Positions 51,851-64,000 of a stretch of 64,000 nucleotides of DNA are shown piece by piece (the stretch's first letter is position 1; each line of letters begins with the position of its first letter). The translations under genes were made by a program, and so were the position numbers. The notes under the pieces are model-generated. The model was not told the DNA's origin and made no database searches. It was given only the letters and a program-made list of their open reading frames with translations. The DNA is from Ichthyophthirius multifiliis (taxonomy: Eukaryota > Ciliophora > Oligohymenophorea > Hymenostomatida), in assembly GCF_000220395.1 (NCBI RefSeq), contig NW_004086056.1:124001-188000 (forward strand), in the 5' to 3' direction.

Positions 51851-53741
51851 TTAAAAATATTTTTATATATTTATTTTAATAATAATTATTTATATATTAT
51901 AATTTATATATATATTTAAAAAATTGCCATTTTTTTTTTAAAGTTATAATAAATATAAAAATTATATTTTATTTAAAATAATATATTATTTTATAAATAG
52001 CCTATTTTAAGTTTTTAATATAAATTTATTATTAATTAAATATTATCTTTATAATTGCAATTAATTTTTTATTTTTAGATTTTTATCATATTAATATAAT
52101 TAATATATTATTAATTTAAAGTAGAGCAAATTATAAATATAATTTATATATTTTTTTTTTATTATATTTTTAAAAAAAATATATAATTTATCTATAATAT
52201 ATATAAATTATAGTTAATTTTTTTTTGTTTTGTTTAATAAATTTATAAAAAATTATTAAATATAAATGGAATATGTAAATCAAAATTTTTAATTTATCTT
52301 AATATATATTTTATAGCGACAATTATTTTTTTAATATTTTTTAAATTTATTGCCATCTGTTTTTTTCAAATTAATCACCATTTATTTGTAAAATTAATAT
52401 AAATTTATATATAAAATAATAATATATTTTTATATAATAAGTATATATTTTTTTTTATTAATTTTTATTTTTATTTTTATCCTTTAATATAATTATATTT
52501 TATTTATATTAAGAAATTAATTTTTGTTTTTTATCTCTTTAACTTTATCCATAATTTTTTGTATCTGTATTTTATGTTTATTTTTAATGATTATAAATAT
52601 TAAATGTATATAAACTAAATTAATAATTAAATATTATTTTAAAATCATGTTTAAAATAATATATATAAAATAAAACATTATAATGTTAATTAATACTATA
52701 TTCTTTTACTAAAGCTAATTATAAATGTTATCATGATTTAATTTGATCACAATTAATTGTTTATTTTAATTTAAATTATATATTTTATAATAAAAATATA
52801 TTTAAAGCTTAATATATAGTGATTATATATTTTTAAATCAAATTAATAAAGTTAAAATTATTAGCTATTTAATATAAAAACGAAATTAATTTATAGAAAT
52901 TATTTTTTATATTTGTAAACATTTATATAATAATTAATTTAAATATGCTTTAAAAAAATAAATGTATTATTATTTTATTTAAAATTTTTTACATATTAAT
53001 CTTTTTTCTAAAAAATATTATTAACTTGAAAGTATTTGTAATTTCCTCTCACATAAAAAATAAATAAGTGATTTAATATATATTTCTTTTCCAGACCTTT
53101 TTTAAAAATTAAAAGTTAAAAAATTAACAATTATTATAAACTTTTTTACTAAAAATTATCATATTTAATGTTTTTTTTTTTATAAAATCCATAGAGATCC
53201 CCTCCCTTTCCTCACAAAAATATAATATTTCTAAATTCCATGTAGATAATAAAGGATTTTACAATAAAACATTTATATATTATATTATTCTATCAAAAAT
53301 ATTATAATATCAATAAAAACATTCATTTATTTAATTAATACATATATTTAATGATATCATAATATAATGATTAATTATTAATTTTTTCATTTATCTAGTG
53401 AATTTTATAATTATAAATTGCAAAATCACTATAGTGATTATTTTTCTTCTAATTTTAAAAATATATTTAAATATTATATTTTTTAAAATACAAATAAAAT
53501 GTTTATAAAATGTATAAAAATAAATATACAATTATATAATTATAATATAATAAATTAATAAGTATTTAGCTATAAATATTTCTAAAAAATATTATAAAAT
53601 TATTAAAATAATAATCAATGACACAAATATAAAATCTAATCTAAATATTCAAAACAAAAATATTGAAAATATAAATAATAAAATTATAAAGTAAATATAT
53701 ATATAAAAGAATAAAATTTAAGATAGTTCATCATAATATTT

Positions 53742-54440
53742 GATATATAGAGATTAAACAATATAATATTATATATGCATCAAAAAGAAATAAAATTATG
53801 ATTAAATTAAAATTTATACAAAAATTAAGTGAAATAACAAATACTATAATAACAATTTATAGATTGGATTTTTTTAGTGTATTTAAAAATCTAATTTAGA
53901 ATATTGTATTAAACTGTTTATATAATTGATAAATAACTTTTAGGTATTACTGCTTTATTTATAGCATGCAAATATGAAGAAATTTATCCTCTTTATGCCG
54001 AATATATATCTAAAAGACTTTTTACTAAATAGTAAAATTAATAGATGAAAGCAGATATTATTAAAGTTTATATTTTTTCGAGTTTAATATTCCTACAGCT
54101 TATAGATTTTGTGAATACTATTATGAATACTTTAATTTAAACTAGTAACATAAATATTTGATAATTTATATAGTCGCAATCGCGAGTTATCATTACTTGA
54201 GTGTAACATTTATTAATATAAAACAATTTATATTCCAGTTTTTATAGTTTTAAAAATTTGTTATTTATTAATTCTTTAGAAAAGTATTTTTAATGAAAAT
54301 TTATTTAAATATTGAAGATATTAGAAAATGTGTAAGAAATATGAATGACTATAAAATATTTGTAAGAATTTTTTTTTTTGTGTTAGATATATAGTTGTTT
54401 AATTAAAAAATGTATGAAATTTGAATTAAATAAATAAATA
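53742..54440 (+). pseudogene. Decayed B-type cyclin
   Basis: Cyclin-box pieces lie in the right order but in different frames: a DIQRLNNIILYMHQKEIK block (about 53,742-53,800), then a DWIFLVY...ILYQTVYIID block, LLGITALFIACKYEEIYP (the most conserved cyclin sequence), ISKRLFTKQQ, and after a one-base break EFNIPTAYRFCEYYYEYFNL followed by YLIIYIVAIASYHY. Damage includes a TGA after the first block, loss of roughly ten residues between YQTVYIID and LLGIT where a cyclin has its RFL segment, a missing base at about 54,062-54,066, and loss of similarity after SYHY. No start codon is apparent. The ordered remains make cyclin ancestry very likely; several independent lesions make it unlikely to be functional. 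Confidence 0.8.
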
Positions 54441-54666
54441 TAATTTAAATATTATTAGTTAAAATTAAAAAAAAAAATATATTTAATAAAATATAATACT
54501 ATCAATATATATAAATTTATATTTTTTAGTAAAAAAATTAATTTTATTTTTCTATTTTAATATTTTTGTTTATTTCATTTTTTTTTTGTTTTCTGTTTTT
54601 TGTTAATTTTATTTTTGATTTATTATAGAAGATTATTTATTTATTTATTTTAAAAGAAAAAAAAAA

Positions 54667-57362
54667 ATGTAAGATACTTTACAAAAAGAAAAAACTATAG
54701 AATTGTTATAATCTTTAGTTTAAAAAAATGAAAGTCATGCCGAAAGACTAAAAAATATGATTGTTTAGCTTAAAAAAGTAACGTAAAAATATATAATTTG
54801 TATTATTTTTATCAAACTAAAATAATAAATATTTATTATTTTTATAACTAAAAAAGTAATTAAAGTTTGAATAAGATAAAAATTAATAATTGACAAATGA
54901 CATAAATAACTTAAGACATACAATGTAAGAGTAAAATATATAATTAAGAGATTATTAAGAAAAGCTTTTTAAATGTTAGTAAAAATTATAATATTAATTA
55001 AATACAGATTAGTAAAATACATTCGAAAATCTTTATATAAATATGGCATAAACAGATTAATTAATTAATAATCATAAGAATACTACAAGATTATAATTAA
55101 GACAGAATTCATTAAATTGTGAAACAAACAAAGCTAAAAATGATTCCGATAAAATATAAGTGTCTCCTATTTTAGAATCACCAAATAATAAAACATAACT
55201 TTCTATTTTAAATATTACTGAAGAACAGGTTAATAAAAACTAAATTGTAAAATCAGTTTAATATAAAAAATAATTAGGTAAATTTAAAATAAAATTATTT
55301 TTTCTACCTTTTTATATTATTATTAATATTTTTATTTTTTGTTAGATTAAAATGAATTATCAACAATAGTTAAATAAATAGTTGCCATAAAATACAAAAG
55401 TACATTAAATAATGAACAAAATATTAATTAGGGATAAATAAATAAAGAAGAACGAAATAAATCATTTTAAAAATTAGATAAATTGGTAAAAATTAAATAA
55501 TAAAATATTTTTATAATTAACTAAAATATATAAAGGAATAAAAAGAAACAAATTTTACATAAACATAATCTCCGAATTCTTAAGATAAAGTAAGGATAAG
55601 CTTTTAGCCGGTCCAAGATGCAAAAAACCCATTAAATGCTTTAAGAAAACTTTAAAAGATGAATGTTTGTGAATTACAAGAAAATACAAAAAGTTCAATA
55701 GATGAAGATATGTTTTAACCTTTTAAACATTTTTTTGTATTAGGTTGTGATAAAAATGATATTTAAGAATTCGATAGTATGGACGGTGTATAAAGAGCAA
55801 TAGTATAAGGAAAAATATTATATGATTTTCCACATGGGAGTTAAAACCAAAATTGTTTATATAATATAAGGAAATCTTTGCATTAATTTGTTTATCCGTT
55901 TGGAATTAGTTTAAGAAAATTTTCAATAAAACATAATAATATAAGCAATATTGAAGACATTGTATATGCTTAAAATAAAATAAAGAATTTGTAAGATAAA
56001 CTATTTTTTTTATTATGAAATCAGAAGATTACTTTAAGAGAGTTTCTGTAAATGAGCAAGAGCATCCTATTTTGAAACTTGTAAACCCAAATAAATTATT
56101 GTATTTTTTTTGTCTGAAAATACCTGATTATTATGAAACTACTAATAATGATGAATTTTTTGAAGATAAAAAAAAGTGGAAAAAAAGAACTTTTTGGAAA
56201 TTTTATAAAGTTTTTTGTTTTGCTACCTATTTTCCTTTTTATGATCTTTTTATTTAACTTATGTCTTGTATTCTCAATTAAATCAAATATTATAGATAAT
56301 AAAAATGGAATGAAAATATAAATAATAAATAAATTATATAATAAATTGATAGCACTTTTAGCTTATAGATTATCAAAAACTATTGCGAAAACCTTCTTTT
56401 TGAATGGATGTAAAAAGAAATTAATTAATTTTAGGTTGATATCGAGTTTAGGCTTTAATTTAGCTCTTTTAATTTATTTATTGATGAGAAAAATAAATTT
56501 GCTTCTAAAATCTTCAATTGGACTATGATTCCTACTTTTCTTCTCTTTCTTTTAACGCTTTTATGTTTATTTTATTTGCTGTTCTTTCTGAAAAACATAT
56601 AATTTTTACTAGTCAAAATCTAAGTTTATTAACAAGAACAATGTATACATATAAATATATATATATATATTTAAAAAAAAAAATATTTAATAAATATAAT
56701 AAAGTGCTTGCTTCGAAAATATTATTATGCCTTTTAAATGGACTTAACCAATTATATACACTTTATCAGAAAGTTTAATGGATATAATTGAATCACCTGT
56801 TCCTATTATTTTGGGATTAAATAAAAGTGCAGATTATATAAGAGAATAAGGATTAATAAGCAAATATAGCCATTATTTTTATGTGTTTTTAGATGAAGGA
56901 TGTGTTGTTGTAGAAAATTAAAATTATTTAAATTAATATTTTAAGAATAAACCTTCTTTAGGTATAAAAAAGGGAATTAAAAATCTTTATAAATAAATTA
57001 ATTTTAGATAAAATAATAATATTTTTAGCTTTAAAGATTATGAAAAATAAATTATTAATTAAGAAGCATATAAAAAATAAATTCCTATAGTCAAATATTA
57101 TTATGAAGATTAAAAAACTGAAGTTTTATGCTCAAAAATATTTTAGAAAATTAAATAATGCTTTTAAGAAAATATTATTAATTATTTGCCAAATATTAAT
57201 ACTTTTAATGATTAATAAGTGGATTATATATAAATAAGAGATATTTTGTATAAACAAGCTAAAAAAGAAGATAAAAACTTTATTAATTTATTTACTTAGA
57301 GTTAGATGTTTACTTATTTTTGTGAAGATTATTATAAATTGTTTGATGAAAATGAGATTTGA
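54667..57362 (+). CDS. DENN-domain protein (Rab GEF candidate), two apparent 1-nt gaps
   Basis: Five exons: 54667-54777, 54857-55277, 55346-55485, 55536-56642, 56705-57362 (introns 79, 68, 50 and 62 nt). Residues 1-~190 are a coiled coil (EQNIQLRDYQEKL and similar). The uDENN part starts near HFFVLGCDKND with LYDFPHG; the core cDENN shows SLSFNAFMFILFAVLSEKHI, FTSQNLSLLTRT, then PFKWTQPIIYTLSESL and IESPVPIILGLN; dDENN follows. DENN proteins activate Rab GTPases in membrane traffic. Two places need one extra base to keep frame, at the T8 run 56004-56011 and the T4 run 56536-56539; with both, the spliced length is an exact multiple of three (812 residues). The rest is intact, so sequence error is the simplest explanation. 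Substrate Rab unknown. Confidence 0.85.
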
Positions 57363-57620
57363 TATTTATTTAAAATACATAATATATTGTTATTTAAACA
57401 TAATTTTAATAATAAAAATTGATATTTGAGTCTAATTTAATATTAAAATAAGTTATTTAATATTATACTCAATTTAATTAAATTATATATTCGCTGTTAA
57501 AATAAATTTGATATTTGTATTTATTTTTAATCTCATAAAAAATAAATAAAAATATAGTAAAACGATATTTTTTATCTGTTTTAAAATATGTTTAAAAAAT
57601 AAAAAAAATATTAAATTCTT

Positions 57621-60430
57621 ATCATTAATTTTTCCATTTTAATTTATACTTAAAATTATTTCGTTTTTCTTACAAAATATTGCTAAAAATATATTCAGAT
57701 CTAAATTTTAAAGGTAAATTATTTAAAGCATTAGATTAACAAATACACTTCCCGTCATTTTTTACAGTGCAATCATAAATATGAAATATCTAATTTTCAA
57801 CTTTAACACAGGGTTATTTATAATAAATATGCTTAAAAATGCTTTTAGGAGTATTAGAATATTTATATATTTCATTTTATTATTATTTTATTAATACTTA
57901 TAGTTTTTCATTTAATATGTTTTTGATCTATAATTCTTTAAATTATATCGCAGAAAAATTATTTACATTTTTTTTATTGTTAGATTTTATATCACTAGAA
58001 GTAATTTTAAACTGCAATTATTTATTTTGAATATCCTGATTAACAAAATTTATTTGATTGAGCGAATTTATTGTTTTTCTTTTGTTTTTGAATGCATTAG
58101 TTAAGTTAATAGATCTTAATATATTTTTTATTTAAGATTAAAAGTTATTTATTGTTGAAAAACCTAACTCAGATTAAGAAATACTTTTTTTTTCAAAAAT
58201 TATTAATTTTTATTTTGATATAAGCCTTCTTTTATTTAAAACATTTTTAAAAAATTAACTTTTTCTTTACTTCTTTACTTAATTGTTTCATAATTTGTAA
58301 ATAAAATGTAATTTTTGAATTTATTTTATTTTTTGAGTAACTTAGAATTTCTGTATTATTAATATTTATTCAATGAAAGATTTTTTTAATTTAATTTATT
58401 TGCAATTAGTTTCTCATTTATATTTAAACCAAAAAAACCTTCCTAAAATTCGGATTTTCGATTAGACTATGAAAATGAAAATTGCTTAAGTCTATTTATT
58501 GGGCTTACTCTTTTATTAATTGTTGTTTATTCGTCTAGATCTTCTTAACTTTATTTATCTTTTAATGCCGGAGAATTTATTATGTTTATCGTAAATGGAG
58601 AATTAAGATAAAACTATTAACTTTTCCTTAATTTTAAAGGAGATCCTTTCTCACTTAAGCAAATTAATTATTCAGGATTATTATTATATACTAAATTATC
58701 TTTAAATGAGATACTTTATTAAAGTATAGAATTTTCTCTTCCTTTTTTTTAAGGTGATGAAGGTATTTAAATGTCTTATATTAATAAACTATTAGGTTAT
58801 AGATTGCTATTTCTTTATTAAAAAAGTTGCTTTTAATAATTTTAATTTTATATTTGTTTAAATTATACATCATATTCCTTTTATAGTAATTCCTCATCAT
58901 CATATTTGTATTTTTCATATAACTAGTTTAACTTTGTTTACCTATATTAATATTTTTCTTTAGCTAAATCATTTAAGATTCTTATACTATTTTGATCATT
59001 TATCATTTACTTTATTAAATCTGCTTTATTTATTCTCATTATTGAACCATCTTATGAATTACATATTATTGATACTTATCTATTTCCTCCACAGAACAAT
59101 TCTTCTTCACCAAATGATTGATTTGTTGATAAAATACCTATCTTAATTTTTTTATATTTGGTATTGATTAATATATATTTAATTATTGTTATTTAATTTA
59201 TAAATAAAACCTCTAAATTTATAACTTTTTTGATTTTTTCGTTATTATTTAGCTTATTTATTCTTAAATCTTCATGTTTATATACTAAATGTTTTATTAT
59301 CTTTTTATCAATTAGAATTAAAAAAAATATATATATTATCATTTTTATATAAATAACTTTAAAATCTCCTTATACTATAATATACATTTAGTTACACAAT
59401 GTTTCTCCTTCTTTTATTATTATATCGTCTTTTTAACAAGTAATCATTTGACAAACTAAGTAAATATTTTTTATTAAATTAAAAGAAAAATCTTTAAATA
59501 AATAATTATTCTTTAACTATAAAATCTATTGTTTGAACTTATTTTTTTCATATTGTTCTATTTTAAAATATTTAGAATTATATTCACATATTTTTTTAAA
59601 CCATACTTAATATTAAATCAAATGATTATTTATTTAAAACAATAAAATCAGTATTTTATAAACAAGTGGCTGTTGCTTATCTAGGCTTATTTTCTAATAA
59701 AGCAAATTATCCAAAAGACTGACCATTATTAAATTCATTTATTATTTTTTTTTTTTCTATTTAAATTTATTACTCTTTATTTTTCAGCTTTATAATTTAA
59801 TTTTTTTTAAGAGTTATTTCGATTTTTACTCTTCCTCTTAAAATTATATAAAATAAATCGCCAGAATCACCTTTTTCATTTATTTAAAAAAAATATAGAT
59901 TTATATAAATAAAAGTATAGTTTATTAACATTATTTTAATTATTTACCTTATCTATATATTACTTAATCTTTTAAATACATCGCATATTAGAATTTTTAT
60001 GCAATCTCATTCATAATTTATTAATAGTCTTAACGAAAATAAATTTTAAAAAATTCAATTTCTTATGTATACCTAATAATAAAACATATATATATATATA
60101 AAAATATATATATATATATTTTAGTTAAATTATTATAATTTTAATATATTTTTACTTTTTTAATATATTTATTTCTTAATTGTTTCTCTAATTTTAATTT
60201 TTTTAAAGTATATTTATTGCTGTCTTTGATTATAATTCAAAAAAATTAATTTGAATTTTAATTAATAACCTCTATTAATTAGTCTCCTTTAATACAAAAG
60301 TTATTACTATCATTAACTCCTTATTCTAAATATTATAATTTATTTATATTAACAAAAAAGTATAAAAAATTAAAAGATTAATAGCATAATTCATAAAATA
60401 GTTACCAACTTCATAATTACCATTTTACAT
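57621..60430 (-). CDS. Protein with two cyclic-nucleotide-binding domains
   Basis: Starts MQNGNYEVE (exon 60430-60406, intron 60405-60326). The first cNMP domain is strong: GDSGDLFYIILRGRV, then GQSFGQFALLENKPRQATATC, the phosphate-binding cassette with its conserved Arg. A second domain is partly visible (QSFGEEELFCGGNRQVSIIC). The C-terminal ~350 residues are basic, Q/N-rich and unrecognised, ending CTVKNDGKCICQ and a short basic tail. No kinase or channel segments are seen, so it could be a regulatory-subunit-like or stand-alone sensor. An intron near 60,060-60,120 contains a TA repeat. One base seems missing in the A7 run 60239-60245. Exon boundaries between 57,800 and 59,900 were not all fixed, and two genes instead of one cannot be excluded. 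Confidence 0.7.
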
Positions 60431-60734
60431 AAATATTTATAAAATTTATATAATAAAATAAAATATTAATACTGTATATTTTTTAACAAACAAAATATAA
60501 TTATTTTTTAATAAAAATAATACAGAATTATCATAAGAAAACGTATATTAATTATTATTATGATCATAAATTATTTTAAAAAACAAGAGCTAAAAATTAA
60601 AATATTTATTTATTGTTAAATTATTTAATATTATTTTTTTAATTATATATTATTTAATAAATAAAATTTTTATAATATTTATTTTATTTTTATTTTTTAA
60701 AATTATAAATAAATTAAACTTTATTTATATAAAA

Positions 60735-63700
60735 TCATTTATATATTTTTTGTAGCGTTTATTATTTTCTTTATATATCATCTAATTTTTTTTTTTTCTT
60801 ATCTTAAATTAATAAATTTAAATTCAAAGTATTATTGGAAAAATTATTATTTTTTTAATTTATTTATCTATTTAAGGAAGCTGATATGATATTTGATTCT
60901 TTTAAATTTTTACTAAATAGATAATTTAAAGGATTTAATTAAATAGTATTTTTTTTTTTATATAAAGAATCTTAATTATTATTATATGCTTAATATTTTT
61001 TTTTGTTTTTTTCAAAATTAATTTATTAATTTTATTTAAGTGAATTATATTTTTATATATTTTCCTATTAATTTTATTTTTCTCTAATTTTATTTATAGA
61101 AAGTCCTTTTGGTAATTCTATTTGTAGATTTTTTGCATTTTCTAATATAGTTTTTGTTTTTCCTACTATATATGGAGTTAAAAAAAATTATAAATAATCG
61201 AAAAAAAAAAAAAATTACAAATGAATATTTTTTATAAAGTTTCAGAATTAGAATGAAAGTATTTAAGATTTTAGATAATAAATGTATCTTATTTTTATAA
61301 AGAATCAAATTATTTATTTTTATTAGATTTAAATTCAGAAACTGAGAGAATATCCTAGTTTTTAAGTAATTAATTTTATTACTTTTTTAATTCTTTTCTT
61401 TATAATTCAAAGAATTCTTCTTCATAAATATTTTTTTAATCAGTTTAATCTTTAAATTACTAGTTTTTTTCTTTTATTTTATAATTTAATTTCTTAAATT
61501 TATTTTGTCTTTCAGCCATACATGTTTTTGCAGCTAAATCTTATATAATACTTTTTGTTTAATCTAAATCTAAAGTAATATGATTATTTTTATTAAAACT
61601 GGCTTATTTGTTATTTTCAGAAAGTAAATTAATACATATAGGCTAAGAGTCTGAATTTGATGAAATTAATAATATTTAAGGGGCCTAATTATCATGTATA
61701 TTATTTAATAATTAAATATCATTAATATTTTATTAGCTTAAGATATTTTCTTCTTCATTTTAATTTAAAAATTTTTGTAATTTTTCAGCTTATTACTAAA
61801 ATCTCTATTTTTAGTCTTAATTAATTTTTAATAATTCAGGCTTTATTTTACTTTAATTTGCTTTATATAAATAATTATTTGAAATATTAAATATTTTTTT
61901 TTAAGTTACAATTTTTTATTTAGGAAAAAACAAAGATTAACTACTGAGTTAAACTAGAAATAATTTATTCAATAATTTTTTAGTAATTGCCTATTGATTC
62001 CTTCCTTATTAACATTATTATAGATTCTGAAATTACAAATTCTTTAAAAAAATCAATTTTATTTTCTAAAGAATCTTCTTCAGTTTTAAATTGGCGGCTT
62101 TCTAAAATCAAACTTTAATAATCTTCTTTTTTAAATTCCTTTTGATTGGATTCTTTTTAAAAGTTTTGATTTGATTCTTCTTAAAAGTTTTAATTTAATT
62201 CTTTTTAAAAGTTTTAATTTGATTCCTTTTAAAAGTTAAATTATAAAATTTTTTATATTGTCTGATTTTATTATTCGGTATTTGAATTTAAAGAATCAGA
62301 AGATTAAAAAATATTTATTTCGTCTATGGTTTATATTTTTAAGTTTTATTATATATTATATGGTGTTAATTCTGTTTTAGAACTTTATAATTATGTATAA
62401 TTTGATAATAATAAAGCACTTTTTTATTTGAAAAATCTGCTTTTTCAAGGCATTCAACCACTATTTTTTATATTTAATCTAATCTTGTAAAAAGAGCAAT
62501 TACTAAATCCTATTTTTATTTAATTTTTTTTTTTTTTTTAAAAAAAAAAAAACACACATTTTAAATTAAATCTAAGATAATTTCTTTGGCTTCAAATATA
62601 AAATTTGAAGAAACATTACTAGAAACAATATATTTTAATTATTCAAAATTAATAGGAAAATAATTATTTAAATCCTAAAATAAAACAATATTTTCTTTTT
62701 ATTTAAAACTTCCTCTTAATTAAGTAATTGTATTATCGCTTTAACCCGAAGTAATCAAAATGCTTTTATGATTTTTTTAATATGGTGACAATCTAATACT
62801 TTTTTTATTTGAAATATTTGAAATGTCAGTAATTTTTTTTCCTATTTATTTTTTCATGAAACCTTTCTTGAACTTTACAATTTACTTATGTATTAAATCG
62901 AATTTAATTTAATCAGATACTTATAAATTAATATATCCTTTATCTAAAATTAAGTTAATTAAAGAGTTAAACTTTTATAATATCTTAAATAAAAAACTAA
63001 GTATTAGTATCATAATTCTATCAAAATATTACTTCTCTTATTCGGCTTTTTATATACTTAAACGTAAAATTGTTTTTTATTCATGATTGTAATCTTATTA
63101 TTTTTATTCTTCCTTTTTTAATTATTGTTTAATTTATTTTTATATTATTTTGTAAATAAATTTTGAATATTTTACATTAATATAAATTTATTTTGATTAT
63201 TCAGCTATTATTTTTAATTAGTTTAATGTATTTGATAATAAAACTTTGTTCTTTTATAACTCTTCGAATTTTTTTTATTAGCTTTATTACAAAATTTACA
63301 TTTAAAGATATTATTATAATAATTAGTCAACTAATTCATTTGGTGTAAATTCTATATTTTCAAAATATTAATTTACCCTATTGATTATTTTTTATCTATC
63401 CTTTTTATTTTTTTCATTTTTTTTATTTTATTTATTTTATTTATAATTTACTTCTTTTATTTATAGTCTTGTATTTGAATAATTTTTAATGCGAGAATTT
63501 TGTGAAGTAAAATATTTACTTCCTGATTATGATTTGAGTAGACTTTAAGAATTTTATAAATTTTAATTTTCTAATGAATTGTTATGTACAGTCTCTATAT
63601 CTACTTTGTTAATGAAAATTCTTTTTATTATTTTATGATAGAAATTATAAATATGCTATTTATTTACTTTTATAATTTTTCAAAGCAATTTATATTTTCT

Positions 63701-64000
63701 TCAGTATATATAGATAAGGATCTTTATTATTATATTAAATCATACTATATTTAATCTAAATTATTTATTATTTTTTATTAATCCTCTATCTCAATTTTTA
63801 GCTGATCTATTTAAGCTAAAAGTTCAGAAACTAGATATTTTTCAAACTATAAACTTTAATTTCCTAATTTTAAGGATGCAGTGTGATATTAAAGTGTTTC
63901 TGATCCAACTTCGAGGAGTATTTTCAATTTTTTTTTATGAATATTTAAGTTTTAATTAGATATTTACTTTTATTAAATTTAAAAAATATAATTTACTATT
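60735..64000 (-). CDS. Long coiled-coil protein, 5' end beyond the window
   Basis: Coding on the minus strand from the right edge to TGA at 60737-60735. Near the edge: GSETLQYHTASLK, QFEKYLVSELLAQIDQL and IEIEDQQKIINNL. Introns at about 63,657-63,701 and 63,416-63,465 join this to YFENIEFTPNELVDQLL, FEELQKNKVLL, QLKIIAEQSKQ and KAEQEKQYFDRI. Further on are ILITSGQSDN, an EAKEIILDLIQN segment, a four-copy octapeptide repeat, and a Q/N/K-rich end with ELPKGLSINKIREK. The whole is helical and charged, in the style of basal-body or cytoskeletal coiled-coil proteins, but no family is recognised. A short stretch near 63,290 resembles a zinc finger in a wrong frame and was discounted. Several introns in the 3' half are unplaced. 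Confidence 0.65.
62140..62235 (-). repeat. 24-bp tandem repeat, four copies, coding for ESNQNFQK
   Basis: Four imperfect copies of a 24-bp unit in the coiled-coil gene; the frame with Gln codons gives an eight-residue repeat, ESNQNFQK, with small changes between copies. Confidence 0.75.

Larger units (their letters stand above)
48784..53741. other. Gene desert of about 5 kb
   Basis: By far the longest gene-free stretch. AT content is visibly higher than in coding DNA. It holds simple repeats (TTA near 49,980-50,033; AAT/ATA near 51,424 and 51,802-51,850) and one short C-rich patch at 53,189-53,214. A weak open frame from ATG 51,545 is not distinguishable from chance. No tRNA-like or rRNA-like island. 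Confidence 0.6.

Noticed and set aside
63270-63340. A C2H2-like zinc finger (FKCKFCNKA) suggesting a DZIP1 homologue
   Set aside because: It appears only in a frame that is inconsistent with the flanking exons. The properly spliced frame reads a Q-rich coiled coil through the same bases with clear coding style on both sides.
1-64000. tRNA, rRNA, CRISPR arrays, transposons, prokaryotic elements
   Set aside because: No GC-richer cloverleaf-sized island, no repeats with spacers, no transposase-like frame; gene structure is plainly ciliate.

Overview
The window reads as macronuclear (somatic) DNA of an extremely AT-rich ciliate. The clearest evidence is the genetic code. Conserved proteins here (eIF5B, HMG-CoA synthase, NOT1, a DDX21-type helicase, cystinosin, CIAO2/MIP18, LC8 dynein light chain) read through only if TAA and TAG are glutamine and TGA is the sole stop. 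Standard-code ORF calling therefore shatters the genes, and most standard ORFs in the window are shadows. Introns are GT-AG, mostly 40-65 nt and very AT-rich. The AT bias, intron size and gene spacing fit a hymenostome such as Ichthyophthirius or a close relative; that placement is inference. I saw no tRNA, rRNA, CRISPR array or transposon.

Layout. 0.35-2.2 kb: ULK-like kinase (+). 3.0-5.7: eIF5B (+). 5.8-12.8: four minus-strand genes (NOC3, a membrane RING-H2 protein, an N/Q-rich protein, cystinosin). 13.2-15.9: CIAO2 (+) converging on HMG-CoA synthase (-). 15.9-18.5: gene-free. 18.5-26.1: two small minus-strand genes, an N/Q-rich gene, a second ULK-like kinase with one frameshift, and one doubtful ORF. 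26.5-31.3: an ANTH-like protein (+), a broken cysteine-rich membrane-protein gene (-) and a RING-CH (MARCH-like) gene (-). 32.4-43.1: a degenerate EF-hand protein, an unknown, LC8, a coiled-coil unknown, the DDX21-like GUCT/RRM helicase, a Tctex1 light chain and an N/Q-rich unknown. 44.1-48.8: NOT1 of the CCR4-NOT complex, lacking its usual C-terminal NOT domain. 48.8-53.7: a 5-kb desert. 53.7-54.4: a decayed B-type cyclin. 54.7-57.4: DENN-domain protein (+). 57.6-60.4: protein with two cyclic-nucleotide-binding domains (-). 60.7-64.0: long coiled-coil protein (-), whose 5' end lies beyond the window.

The genes form no pathway cluster; most are housekeeping genes (translation initiation, 60S ribosome assembly, mRNA turnover, sterol/isoprenoid entry, Fe-S targeting, vesicle traffic, signalling, cilia). 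The more notable points are the NOT1 truncation, the recognisable cyclin and cysteine-rich gene relics, a recurrent pattern of single missing bases in A/T runs inside otherwise intact genes, and repeated T(n)A(n) dyads, many of them between genes. I did not find a convincing new multi-gene system.
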